This document shows positions 55,265 to 64,000 of a DNA stretch of 64,000 bases, one piece after another. Made by a program: the position numbers and the translations under genes. Numbering within the stretch: position 1 is the first letter of the stretch; each line of letters starts with the position of its first letter. Origin of the DNA: Rhodeus uyekii (Eukaryota; Chordata; Actinopteri; Cypriniformes; Acheilognathidae); assembly GCA_037043235.1 (NCBI GenBank), contig JAWRVZ010000014.1:3720001-3784000 (forward strand), written 5' to 3'. The notes below the pieces were generated by a model. That model was not told where the DNA came from and made no database searches. It saw nothing but the letters and a program-made list of their open reading frames with translations.

Positions 55265-56434
55265 TCATGGTTTTATTGTGAGCCATCTTTTCTTTAAGTC
55301 ATCTGGTAGCTTTTGTACAATTTGTAGCAAAGTGCGTCCACCATTCAGCTCTTCCTCACAGTTCATTGCCTTTAAAGTGTCTCTACAGCTGCACAGAATG
55401 TCAGCAAAGCTTTGCAACTGCTTGTTGTCTTTAATGTCTTTGTAGTTGAGTACCTTGTCAACCCATGCTTGTGATATCATATATGAATTGCCAAAACGTC
55501 TCTTTAGAAAAGCCATGGCATCTGCATAGCCCAGACTAGAGTTGGGGTTGTACAAGCAATGTGAGATGGCATCTCTAGCTTGGCCGACAGTGTACTGATG
55601 CAGTCGAGTAAGTTTATCTTGATCTGGCACTGTCTCTTTATCAATCACAGAGGAGAACAATCTTATGAATTGCCAGTACTTTAAGGGTTCTCCATCGAAT
55701 TTAATGATGTCAACAGGTGGCAGGTGCATTGAATCGATGTGTGACTGATATTGTTGCCTTGACAACTCTAGCAGTTGGCATAAAGAATTTTCGTTCACTG
55801 TTGAAAGTGATGGACGAAAGTTAAGGGATGGGTTACTTGATACAGGAGTTGAAAAGTCTTTATTTATTGTTAACTCAGTCTTTTGGCGATTTTCAGATTT
55901 GGCATGTTGAAGTTGTAATTTAAACTCTGCATGCAGACGTTCTTCCTGTTGAGCGATGAGCATGGAAAACTCTTTCTTTTCTTTTTGTCTTAGATTTTGT
56001 AGTCCCTGAAGCTGGGCAGATAGCTGTTGTACAGAAGACATTGGAAGGTTAACAGCTTCAAGCAATGGCTCTGAATCTGAAGATTCTATGCTTGTAGTCT
56101 CCATCGATGGCTTAAAGTCCTTACGCCAGCTCATGACTGTGTGCTGCAAGTCTTGAACATCACGCAGAACTGATGTTAAATAGCCGTTAGAAGCATCCAG
56201 GTCATCATCATCATATAATGTTTTTTGGAATGTGTTGTGAATCTCATGAAACCGTATTACCGCCTCATCCAAAGCAGCAAGTTTCATCTCCACCTCTTTG
56301 GGCTGGTTACTGTCCATAGCAGTTGTAATCTGTGTCATCAGGCGAGTCACAGCAGCCTTGGCCACTCCACGTTGACGCTTGAGACTCATTTGTTGTTTCT
56401 CAGGTGTATTAATTTTTTCTGAATCATTCTCCAT
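55265..56434 (-). CDS. BEL/Pao Gag, intact 389-codon frame
   Basis: The structural protein of the element and the longest uninterrupted frame in the window. The start MENDSEKINTPEKQQ lies about 96 bases inside the 5' LTR edge. Residues ~15-140 form a helical N-terminal part (VTRLMTQI, LDEAVIRFHEIHNTF). Residues ~140-190 are Gln/Glu/Lys-rich coiled coil. From about 230, LPPVDIIKFDGEPLKYWQFI and FLKRRFGNSYMISQAW are the conserved capsid-like core of Pao-type Gags. It ends LPDDLKKRWLTIKP. Being open does not show it is expressed. The downstream frames are broken. Confidence 0.85.
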   Translation of the reverse strand: MENDSEKINTPEKQQMSLKRQRGVAKAAVTRLMTQITTAMDSNQPKEVEMKLAALDEAVIRFHEIHNTFQKTLYDDDDLDASNGYLTSVLRDVQDLQHTVMSWRKDFKPSMETTSIESSDSEPLLEAVNLPMSSVQQLSAQLQGLQNLRQKEKKEFSMLIAQQEERLHAEFKLQLQHAKSENRQKTELTINKDFSTPVSSNPSLNFRPSLSTVNENSLCQLLELSRQQYQSHIDSMHLPPVDIIKFDGEPLKYWQFIRLFSSVIDKETVPDQDKLTRLHQYTVGQARDAISHCLYNPNSSLGYADAMAFLKRRFGNSYMISQAWVDKVLNYKDIKDNKQLQSFADILCSCRDTLKAMNCEEELNGGRTLLQIVQKLPDDLKKRWLTIKP

Positions 56435-56455
56435 GTTGTCATTAATCTTCTTAAT

Positions 56456-56530
56456 TCCTTGTTTGACTTTAGTCCTCGTATTTGACTTTATTCTCCGTGT
56501 TTGACTTTAGTCTCCGTGTTTTGACATTAA
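56456..56530 (-). repeat. Triplicated leader next to the BEL/Pao primer site
   Basis: Three tandem ~19-bp units, plus-strand TTTAGTCCTCGTATTTGAC, TTTATTCTCCGTGTTTGAC and TTTAGTCTCCGTGTTTTGAC, lie directly between the 5' LTR and gag, where the tRNA primer site is expected. Confidence 0.8.
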
Positions 56531-57113
56531 TGTTACCCAGGAAAAGATAACATTAAGTTGGATTTTGATTTTGTCCTTTATTCCTCTTGTGCAGAACTCA
56601 CTAATATACACATTTGGTCGTTGTTGTAGTTAAAGTTTGTTGAGTGTTTGTGTGTATGTATATGTCTTTGGTTATGTGCAGATATGTGTGTGGTCAAAAC
56701 TGTAAAAAAAAACAAAAAAAACAATCTACAACTAGTATTATTTACATCATCAAACATTATCTGTGTCTCAAACGCATACTAAACTTTGTTTATCAGCTAA
56801 ATGTAACATATACTGCATTAACAGTTTAACAAGCAATGTAAAAACACAGTAAACAGCTACACAAACATAAAAAACAAGCGTGTAATATTAGCCGTTTAGG
56901 CGCTAATTTCAAATAGCGATCTATATACAGTATCACATCACAAAATATCAATTTACTTAAACAACATATTAATTACTCACCATGCTGGCAATATAAAGTT
57001 TAAATTGTAAATTTTAACTGTAATTATAGTAAAAGTTTATAGAGGTATTAACTTGACAACATTGCTTTCCCTCAGTGGGTTTGTTTTGTTGTGCATTGAT
57101 CACCATGGCAACA
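56531..57113 (-). repeat. 5' LTR of the BEL/Pao element
   Basis: Starts TGTTACCCAGG in plus-strand terms like its partner but ends at GGCAACAGAAT, then runs into (TA)n. The last ~34 bp (to AACA) are missing. It carries a ~63-bp stretch near 56,805-56,870 absent from the 3' LTR. Confidence 0.85.

Positions 57114-57115
<2 letters not shown>

Positions 57116-57152
<37 letters not shown>
57116..57152. repeat. (TA)n microsatellite
   Basis: About 18 TA units adjoining the truncated LTR edge. Confidence 0.95.
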
Positions 57153-57155
<3 letters not shown>

Positions 57156-57192
57156 AAAGCATGTGTTACTCTGCACACATGCTAATTATACA

Positions 57193-57690
57193 TCAGAATA
57201 AGATACGACCAGAATAAGATCTATCTGCTCCTCGCAATAATCGGGAAGCGTATGCTACTACATGCTCTTCTCCCTCTGCATCTTGTGTTAACACTGCTCC
57301 CAAACCAACTTCACTAGCGTCTGTTTGTACTTTGAATGCTTTGGTAAAATCGGGTGGAATTAACACGGGTGCATTGGTTAGGTCCCACTTGATAGTATCA
57401 AAAGCTTTTTGACAATCACCAATCCAGGACCATGCAGATTTTTTCTGTTTTAAGGCATGAAGTGGAGCAGCCTTCTCTGAAAAATTGGGAATAAATCGAT
57501 GATACCATCCTGACAAACCTAAAAAACACTGAACGTCCTTGAGAGACTGGGGAACTGGAAACTCACATACCTTGGATTTCGCTTGGATTTCGACCTTGGA
57601 TTCCACTTCCATGAGTTTGGACAGAGCTTGTGTACTCATAGTACAGGCCATAGACCCACTGTCAAGCATGCACATCCCCTTCCACATCAA
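57193..57690 (-). pseudogene. Ty3/gypsy fragment: protease start fused to RT connection/RNase H
   Basis: 165 open codons. It begins with CMLDSGSMACTMSTQALSKL, a protease active site (DSG). After about 40 residues it jumps to CEFPVPQSLKDVQCFLGLSG and WYHRFIPNFSEKAAPLHALK (the RT end), then RNase H FKVQTDASEVGLGAVLTQDA and YASRLLRGADRSYS, and stops. Most of RT including the catalytic box is deleted without breaking the frame. It belongs to a different family from the plus-strand fragment that abuts it head to head. Confidence 0.85.
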
Positions 57691-57900
57691 ACAGACGCAC
57701 TTGCAGCGCTAGGTGGCAATGCATTCTTTTCTACAATGGACTTAACATCAGGTTATTACAACGTGGAAGTACATGAGAATGACAAGAGATTCACAGCTTT
57801 TACCACTCCATTTGGCCTGTACGAATACAATAGGCTTCCACAGGGTCTGTGCAATAGTCCTGCGACATTCATGAGGATGATGTTGAACAGCTATTGTTGA
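57690..57900 (+). pseudogene. Ty3/gypsy RT fragment ending in a deletion junction
   Basis: TDALAALGGNAFFSTMDLTS with the first catalytic Asp, GYYNVEVHENDKRFTAFTTP, FGLYEYNRLPQGLCNSPATF and MRMMLNS, then a frameshifting deletion. The YxDD catalytic box and downstream ~300 bp are absent, and coding resumes near 57,905 with DLMEEGTDIP. The 41 bp across this junction (57,869-57,909) recur inverted at 52,418-52,458. Confidence 0.85.
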
Positions 57901-57904
57901 CATC

Positions 57905-58660
57905 TCAGAGGGTGATCTTATGGAAGAAGGCACGGACATTCCATCACAAACCAAAATCAGATCGTTTTTGGGTATGGTGGTTTTCTACCAGCAGTACATT
58001 GAGGGATGTTCTCGCATTGGTAGACCTCTCTTTGCTTTGACATCAGGCCCGAGGAAACCAAGACATGCCAAAGGACAAAAACGTGTGACAGCAGGCAGAA
58101 AACTTACTTCTTCTGACTGGACCCAGGAGTGTAGTGATGCTTTTAGTGCACTTAAACAGGCTTTACTCAACGGAGCCCTTTTGGCACACCCAGATTTTAG
58201 TAAACCCTTTTTGCTCTCTGTGGACGCTTCCAGTAATGAGCTTGGTGCAGTGCTTTCTCAGGTAGTGGCGGGTGGAGAGGTTGCTCGTCCCGTAGCCTTT
58301 GCTAGCAAGTCGCTAAATTATGCACAAGCAAAATAGCCAGCGCACAGACTAGAGTTTTTTGCTCTCAAATGGGCAGTCTGTGACAAATTTAGCCACTGGC
58401 TAAAGGGTCATCAGTTCTCGGTATGGACAGACAACAATCCTCTGACCTACATTCTTACAAAACCCAAGTTGGACGCTTGTGAACAAAGATGGGTCCGTAC
58501 AATTTCGACATCAAGTACATTCCCGGGCCTAAGAATGTAGTCGCAGACGCTCTCAGCCATGAACCATTTGTGCGACCCAGTGTGTTTCATCAACTTACCA
58601 GGGTGCCCTGTGGTGCTCTTTTGGAGGAGTCCCAGGCAGTAAATTCAGAGAATGTCCAGG
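57905..58660 (+). pseudogene. Ty3/gypsy RT end and RNase H
   Basis: RSFLGMVVFYQQYIEGCSRI closes the RT. The RNase H has LLSVDASSNELGAVLSQVV (first Asp), then after a stop at 58,334 HRLEFFALKWAVCDKFSHWL (Glu) and FSVWTDNNPLTYILTKPKL (Asp), and IKYIPGPKNVVADALSHEPF. One stop and one frameshift (near 58,485) interrupt an otherwise recognisable domain. Confidence 0.9.
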
Positions 58661-60670
58661 ATGTGTTCTGCTGGTCATGTCATCCTTTTGAGAAACGGGC
58701 ACAAGACAATCCCGGATCAGATATTGGAGGTACATAATGTTGCTCTTTCTAGACAGTCTGGTATTTTTCAGGAGGATATCTCTGCCATTCTTATGCTTGT
58801 GCAGCCTTATGCTTACCTGCTTCCACAGATACTTGGATCGATTATTCCATCTCAACCATCAGACGTTCCAGTACTGTCAAGGCAGGAGCTGATGGACTTA
58901 CAACATGCTGATCCAGACTTGAACAGAGTGCTTTTCTTTGTGGAGCACACGCGTAGGCCGTCTAGGAGAGAAAGAAACAAGGAATCACCTAGTGTTCTTC
59001 GGTTACTGAGAAACTGGAATAAACTGTCAATAAGATCAGGTCTACTATATAGAGTCTCCAAGGACATTGTCACTAAGGAGAAAGACTTTTCAGGTTGTTG
59101 TGCCTGCTACTCTTCGAGAGATAGTGCTGAAGGGAGTGCATGATGAGGCTGGACATCAGGGCCAACACAGAACACTATACCTAACAAGACGTCGGTTTTA
59201 CTGGCAAGGAATGGAGAGACATGTAAAAGAGTATGTGAAGTGCTGCAGAAGATGTGTCGTCAGCCAGCAAGTCTCCAGAGCCCGAAGCCAGAGCACCACT
59301 CGAAAGCAACCAAACATCGAGACCACTTGAGCTGGTGTGTATTGATTTTTGGTCTGCCGAGGACTCCAACAACAAGTCTCAGGACGTGTTGGTCGTTACA
59401 GACCATTTCACTAAGTTGGCACATGCATTCCTTTGTACTGATCAATCTGCGAAGACAGTTGCAAAACAACTATGGGATAACTTTTTTTGTATATACGGCT
59501 TTCCTGAACGAGTGCATTCAGACCAGGGAGCCAGTTTTTAAAGCAGTCTGATTTCTGAAATGCTTCAGCTAGCTGGTGTTCAAAAATCCCATACAACTCC
59601 TTACCACCCAATGGGAAACGGGGCCGTTGAGAGATTCAACCGTACGTTGGGGAACATGATTCGTGCATTACCACCTAAAGCGAAACACAGATGGCCTCAA
59701 ATGTCGAAGTCCCTCACTTTTTGCTATAATGCAACAATTCATGAGACAACCGGTTTTCCCCCATTTCAGTTGATGTTTGGCAGATCTCCCAGGTTGCCTG
59801 TCGACATGATGTTTGACTCTGTGCTGATCGATGACCAGGTAGTTGACTATAACCAGTATGTGCAGTCCTTCAGAGATGATCTTGCACAAGCTATGAAAGT
59901 GGCTCAGTGTTCTACTTCGAAACAACAGCAGAGGCAAGTGAAGATCTACAACAAAAGGCAGAAAGGTGCTTCAGTGAACATTGGCGATCGAGTTCTGCTG
60001 GCCAATAAGAGTGAACGTGGCAAGAGGAAAACTGCAGATAGATGGGAGAGTCACATCTACATAGTGACAGGAATGAACAGAGAAGTCCATACTTTCCGAA
60101 TCAAGAATTGTGTGACTGGTGCTGAGAAAGTTGTTCATAGAAATCTCATCATGCCTGTGAACTTCATACCTCTTCAGAATGAGATTTCTGACGGTGATTC
60201 TTCTGAGAATGTTGCTTTGAGTGGGTCAAGTCTGTCTGTGAATGAAACTGATGAGTTGAGATTACCTGTCAATGGATCAGATGAGAGAACTGTGGCATGG
60301 GTATCGGAATTGCCAGTTTCTGAGGAAGACAATCTTTCTGACGTGGACTCTGTCCAAAATAATGCAGAAGAACAATCTATTGCTATGACTACTGACAGTT
60401 TACCACATGCAACAAGTCTCAATGGACAGGCCTTAGGGGTTGATGGTAGTTCCTTGACATGTGAACCTGATGTAGATGGGAACACTAATCGATTCTCTCT
60501 GATACAGATGTGTATGCTGACCCTACAGTCACTGACCGGTTATCCAAGTGTTCTAAAGTACCTTCTAGTCAGGGTGAATCATTATCTGTGAGAACCAGAT
60601 GTGGGAGGGTGGTTAAACGAGTGTTTAGACTTATTCAAAACATGCATCAGAAAGTTTTGTCTGGGCTGTA
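58660..60670 (+). pseudogene. Ty3/gypsy integrase with long C-terminal region
   Basis: Linker MDLQHADPDLNRVLFFVEHT, then the zinc-binding domain HDEAGHQGQHRTLYLTRRRF and CCRRCVVSQ (about 59,137-59,270). The core has LELVCIDFWSAED (first Asp, about 59,335) and ERVHSDQGASF (second Asp, about 59,520), followed by a stop at 59,539. A 343-codon frame (59,560-60,591) has NGAVERFNRTLGNMIRALPP with the Glu, FQLMFGRSPRLPVDMMF and a KIYNKRQKGASVNIGDRVLL block. The acidic tail continues in another frame to TRCGRVVKRVFRLIQ near 60,650. Frameshifts lie near 59,085 and 59,260. Confidence 0.9.
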
Positions 60671-61092
60671 GTTTTGTTTGTTTTTTTGTTTGTTTTTTCC
60701 TCTACCTTTTTTTTTCCTCTAGGTATGTTGGTACTTAAATATGTAAATTCAAATACCTTGAAGAGTATTTGAGAGTGATCTAAAACTAGATAAGTTTATG
60801 AGATGCTGTGACTGTAAATGGTGTAAAAAAAAGTATTGACCACTAAATGTATGTAACATGTAACAGGCATGTTGTTCCTAAGAGTGTTTAGAGGCTTTGC
60901 AACCCTCTGACATTTCTAATTCTGAAAAAGAATAGTCTTATGACAGGAGTATTTAGTGTGTCAAGTGATTTACATTATCTCTTGGTACTAAGATACAGAT
61001 TATGTTTATTTTAATTTCATCTGTTATAGTGTTATATGTGCCTGTGTTGTTGTTTTGGGGTGACTGTGTGCAGGGGAGTCAGCAGGGGAGAG
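60671..61092 (+). other. 3' non-coding region of the gypsy fragment
   Basis: T-rich sequence with no frame. It ends GCAGGGGAGTCAGCAGGGGA and GAG, a purine-rich run suited to a polypurine tract just before a TGTAGCAGG. Confidence 0.5.
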
Positions 61093-61442
61093 TGTAGCAG
61101 GTGTGCATTTGTCTTATTGTGATTTGACTTGCCATGACCATTTTTGGTCTTTCCGTTGGCTGCAGCCCGCAATGCATTTGGGGATTGGGCGCGCTTTGCC
61201 TCTTCCCATTCTGCATATAATTTTCCAGCGGTGGGTCGCATTAGTTGGTCGCTCATGTGTAAAAGAGCTGTATGTTGTTGAATTAACTTTATGTTGAATG
61301 TATACACTAATAACACTTCATTGATGTATTTTTATTTATTTATGTTAAACTATTCTTTATATTTCGTAGCGTGCGTTGTGCATGGGTGCCGCACGCTGCT
61401 GAATTTGCTGCACATGTCCTCAAAAGAGTTTGTGTTTTCACA
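61093..61442 (+). repeat. Possible 3' LTR of the gypsy fragment
   Basis: Begins TGTAGCAGG after the purine-rich run and contains TATA-like GCATATAATTTT at about 61,213. It could end at TTTTCACA near 61,442. No second copy is in the window for comparison, so the end is a guess. Confidence 0.35.
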
Positions 61443-62192
61443 GGTACAAAAAAACCACAGGTAAAAAAACCTCTCACACAAAAACTCATCACTTCCCTCA
61501 ACCCAAAAAAACAAAACCAACACTCAACATGAGCTTACAGATATTGGCATACCCAAAGATATCTCACTCAAAGTATAATGTCTCTTGTATATAGGTGGAG
61601 CGAGGTAAATGCAAAAGAGTCAAGATAATGTCTTAGCTGTTACGTCCGTAGTTGCTTGTCCATTTGACAGAGGTATCCATAGAAAAGTGATCCAGAAACA
61701 ATTGTATATCCTCCCTATTATAAGGGTTTCCACGTGATGTGTTTCCTCTGAACAGATGTCTTAGTCCAGAGCCATCAGCTGTAATAATAGATCCTTTCCA
61801 GAGCCACAGAGATGTCAAAAATATGCATTAAGCACATTGACAACAAGAAAAGTCCTTCTATAACACAAAACACCTTCCATTAATCATTTGCAGTAAATCA
61901 AACAAAAGAGGTTAAAATTCAAACACTTTTACAAACGGATTGGCCTCCACATACATTCAAACATCAGAAACAAAGAAGTTGAACAAACATTTCTCAACAA
62001 GGACTTCACAAACACTCACCAGCAAGACAAAGTGGCATGCTACCTGAAAGGTAACCATACTCTTTTCCTCTACTGTTCACCTTATCTTATCTAGCCCCAC
62101 CAACACTAGATCGCTGAATCCCCTAATGGTGAGGAACAGAATTACAGCATATATTTTATTAAGTAATAGGCTGGACTGTTACTATATACAGT

Positions 62193-62248
<56 letters not shown>

Positions 62249-63883
62249 TTATTGTTTTCTTTTTTTTCTCTTATATGTTTGATTTATTTTAAACGTAAAG
62301 CACTTTATTTCAACTACGGTTGTTTTAAATTTGTACTGTATAAGTAAATTTGATTTGGCTTGACTATGCACCCTGTAGGTAGCTGGCTTTGTCCAGGACC
62401 TCAAAACCTAAGTATGCAGGTCCAGAAAGAACGGCAGGCCCTGACAGAGAAGCATGTTGTACCGCTTCCGGTTTGCTCTTCCAGCTTGCTCTTTTTTTGG
62501 ATGATCGTCCCTTATCTCAGAAGACCACTTGAGGCTGAATAGAGAGACTGCGCAAGTCACAATCTCTATGAGCTCATCATAGGCTGGGGAGGGAGGAGGT
62601 GAGGATCTCTGTGCCTCAGCAGGAGTGGAATCCAAAACCTTCCAGGCAGGAGCTGAAGCATTCACAACTAGAGCTGCTTACAGGGGGGCTAGTCAGTGCC
62701 CTTGAGTGCTGACCACGCATGCTCCCCAAATAGCAATACAAAAAACCATGTGTAATATGGCATGAACAGGGAGTGAAAAACAGTCTTAAAGTTTGCTCCT
62801 CCATTTCAACAGTGGAATTCCCTTTTCTTTTAAACTAGAACTAGGGATTCTCACATGCAGCCAGCACACACACAACGTTGCACTTTAGTGCTTAGTGAAG
62901 ACACTAAAAGCTCTTTTATCCACATGATTCATAACATCATCGTTCTGCAACGTGCCTTCAAACACGATCATTTCGACAATGTGTCACGAGACAATATGCA
63001 AAAACGTTCCCCTAGCATTTTGAACCTCAACCATCTTTTTTACGTTTCAGAATATTGTTATTACCTGAATCTCATGGGTTTAGATTAGTACTAGACAGTC
63101 TTTCTTTACTTCCTGCAAGTCCGCTGAGACCATGCTGCAATGCATTGTAACCATGCACAACAAACTATAAAAACAATAACATTCTTGAGCTGTTTCAAAA
63201 TAGGCAACTAAAGGCCTTTAATAGATTTAAAGTAGAAATCTTTATTTGGATATAAAATTGCATTCCCTTTATGATGCCACGTGAGTGGAAGTTTCAATTT
63301 CAAGATTGTGCTCCTCAAAACTTTGCTTTGCAGAGGGCTCTGGTACCTTGCAGTTTAAGGTACAACAGAGGATGCCACATGGTACATCAGTGGGGCCTTA
63401 AGGGACAATGTTTAGTGTTCTGGCTGGAAACTTCTGGCTGAAAACAGAACGTGGGTGGAGGGGATGCTGGAACAGCAGCAGTGTCACTGGGCCTCTCATA
63501 GGCCCTGAGGGTTTGAGCTTATTAGAGAGCCTCCTTCAGACAGTCTGATGGGGGAGAGGGAGACAGAGACACGTGTCCTTATTTGACCATTAAGCCTGCT
63601 GGGCTTCTTAAGAAGTTTATACAACTTTGAGAATTGTGTAGAATATTTCTATTGTAACTGAAGACTAAAGTGCCAATTGTATTATTGAATTAATTGCATT
63701 ATCAATTGTATTATATAGTGGTTCCCTTTCTGAGTTCTTTTTTTTTCACACTTATCTTTGACTGATATTTAAATTAGTTTGATGATCTGAAACATTTAAG
63801 TGTCACAAACATGCAAACATTTTTTTTTTAATTAAATCAGGAAGGGGCAAACTCTTCTTCATGCCACTATTTGTGTGTGTGTA

Positions 63884-63916
<33 letters not shown>

Positions 63917-64000
63917 TTTATTTTTTATTTTTTATTTTTTTTTTGCTTAAAAATGTCAATGAATTAATGTTTTTGTAAACCTAAAAGTGTTTTTTTTATT
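61443..64000. other. Unassigned DNA with microsatellites
   Basis: No gene or known repeat family recognised. (TA)n at 62,197-62,244. (TG)n then (TA)n then a T-rich run at about 63,868-63,945. Short frames of under 90 codons look random. Confidence 0.5.

Larger units (their letters stand above)
48751..57113 (-). mobile_element. BEL/Pao LTR retrotransposon with two nested DNA transposons
   Basis: A minus-strand element with LTRs at 48,751-49,294 and 56,531-57,113 and internal order gag, zinc fingers, protease, RT, RNase H, integrase, integrase-associated C-terminal domain. The Pao-type protease, the RT catalytic box YVDD and the integrase tail identify the superfamily. Two DNA transposons interrupt pol at 51,935-52,978 and 53,755-54,335. 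(TA)n flanks both ends, so any target duplication is hidden. Confidence 0.9.

Overview
The window reads as intergenic DNA from a teleost fish, most likely a cyprinid or close relative. That placement is an inference from the repeat families: L2-type LINEs ending in TGACTT repeats, a 5S-rRNA-headed SINE3, a DIRS-type tyrosine-recombinase element, Tc1 and hAT elements, sushi-like, Gmr1-like and BEL/Pao LTR retrotransposons, and very many (TA)n tracts. No host protein-coding gene, tRNA gene, rRNA gene or CRISPR array could be supported. Nearly every recognisable reading frame belongs to a transposable element, and most are broken.

Layout. 1-3.5 kb: a C-rich minisatellite, a solo LTR (692-1020, 5-bp target duplication ATAAT) and unassigned DNA. 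3.5-10 kb: three L2-type LINE pieces, then a Tc1 element whose dead transposase is split by an L2 3' tail. 10.2-13.35 kb: a decayed DIRS-like element on the minus strand. 13.4-17.1 kb: (TA)n tracts, copies of a TA-flanked DNA transposon with TIR CAGTAATACCTCGG, and a fold-back MITE. 17.1-22.7 kb: mostly unassigned, with LTR-like patches and a possible old retroelement relic.

22,711-35,139: a nest. A sushi-like Ty3/gypsy element (minus strand, both LTRs, target duplication CATCC) contains a second Ty3/gypsy element (23,193-31,127). The inner element has the Gmr1-type order gag-PR-IN-RT-RH and a SCAN-like Gag. It in turn hosts a LINE-tail/minisatellite insertion in its 3' LTR, a 5S SINE, and a solo LTR inserted just after its protease (target duplication GTCAC).

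37.9-45.4 kb: a second sushi-like copy on the plus strand, truncated at its 3' end and followed by a long decayed L2-like LINE carrying a tRNA-type SINE. 45.7-48.7 kb: hAT pieces, a solo LTR (target duplication CTATT) with a hAT element inside it, and more (TA)n. 48,751-57,113: a BEL/Pao retrotransposon on the minus strand with both LTRs. Its gag is still open for 389 codons, while pol is interrupted by a TA-flanked DNA transposon (51,935-52,978) and a hAT MITE (53,755-54,335, target duplication AGTTAAAC). 57.2-61.4 kb: two head-to-head gypsy fragments, the plus-strand one running RT-RH-IN to a possible 3' LTR. 61.4-64 kb: unassigned, with microsatellites.

The nesting gives a relative order of insertion for many elements. 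The most informative signals are a conserved LTR/leader pairing that fits Tf1/sushi-type self-priming, the Gmr1 domain order, and a 41-bp tract shared between a DNA transposon and a deleted gypsy RT 5.4 kb away.
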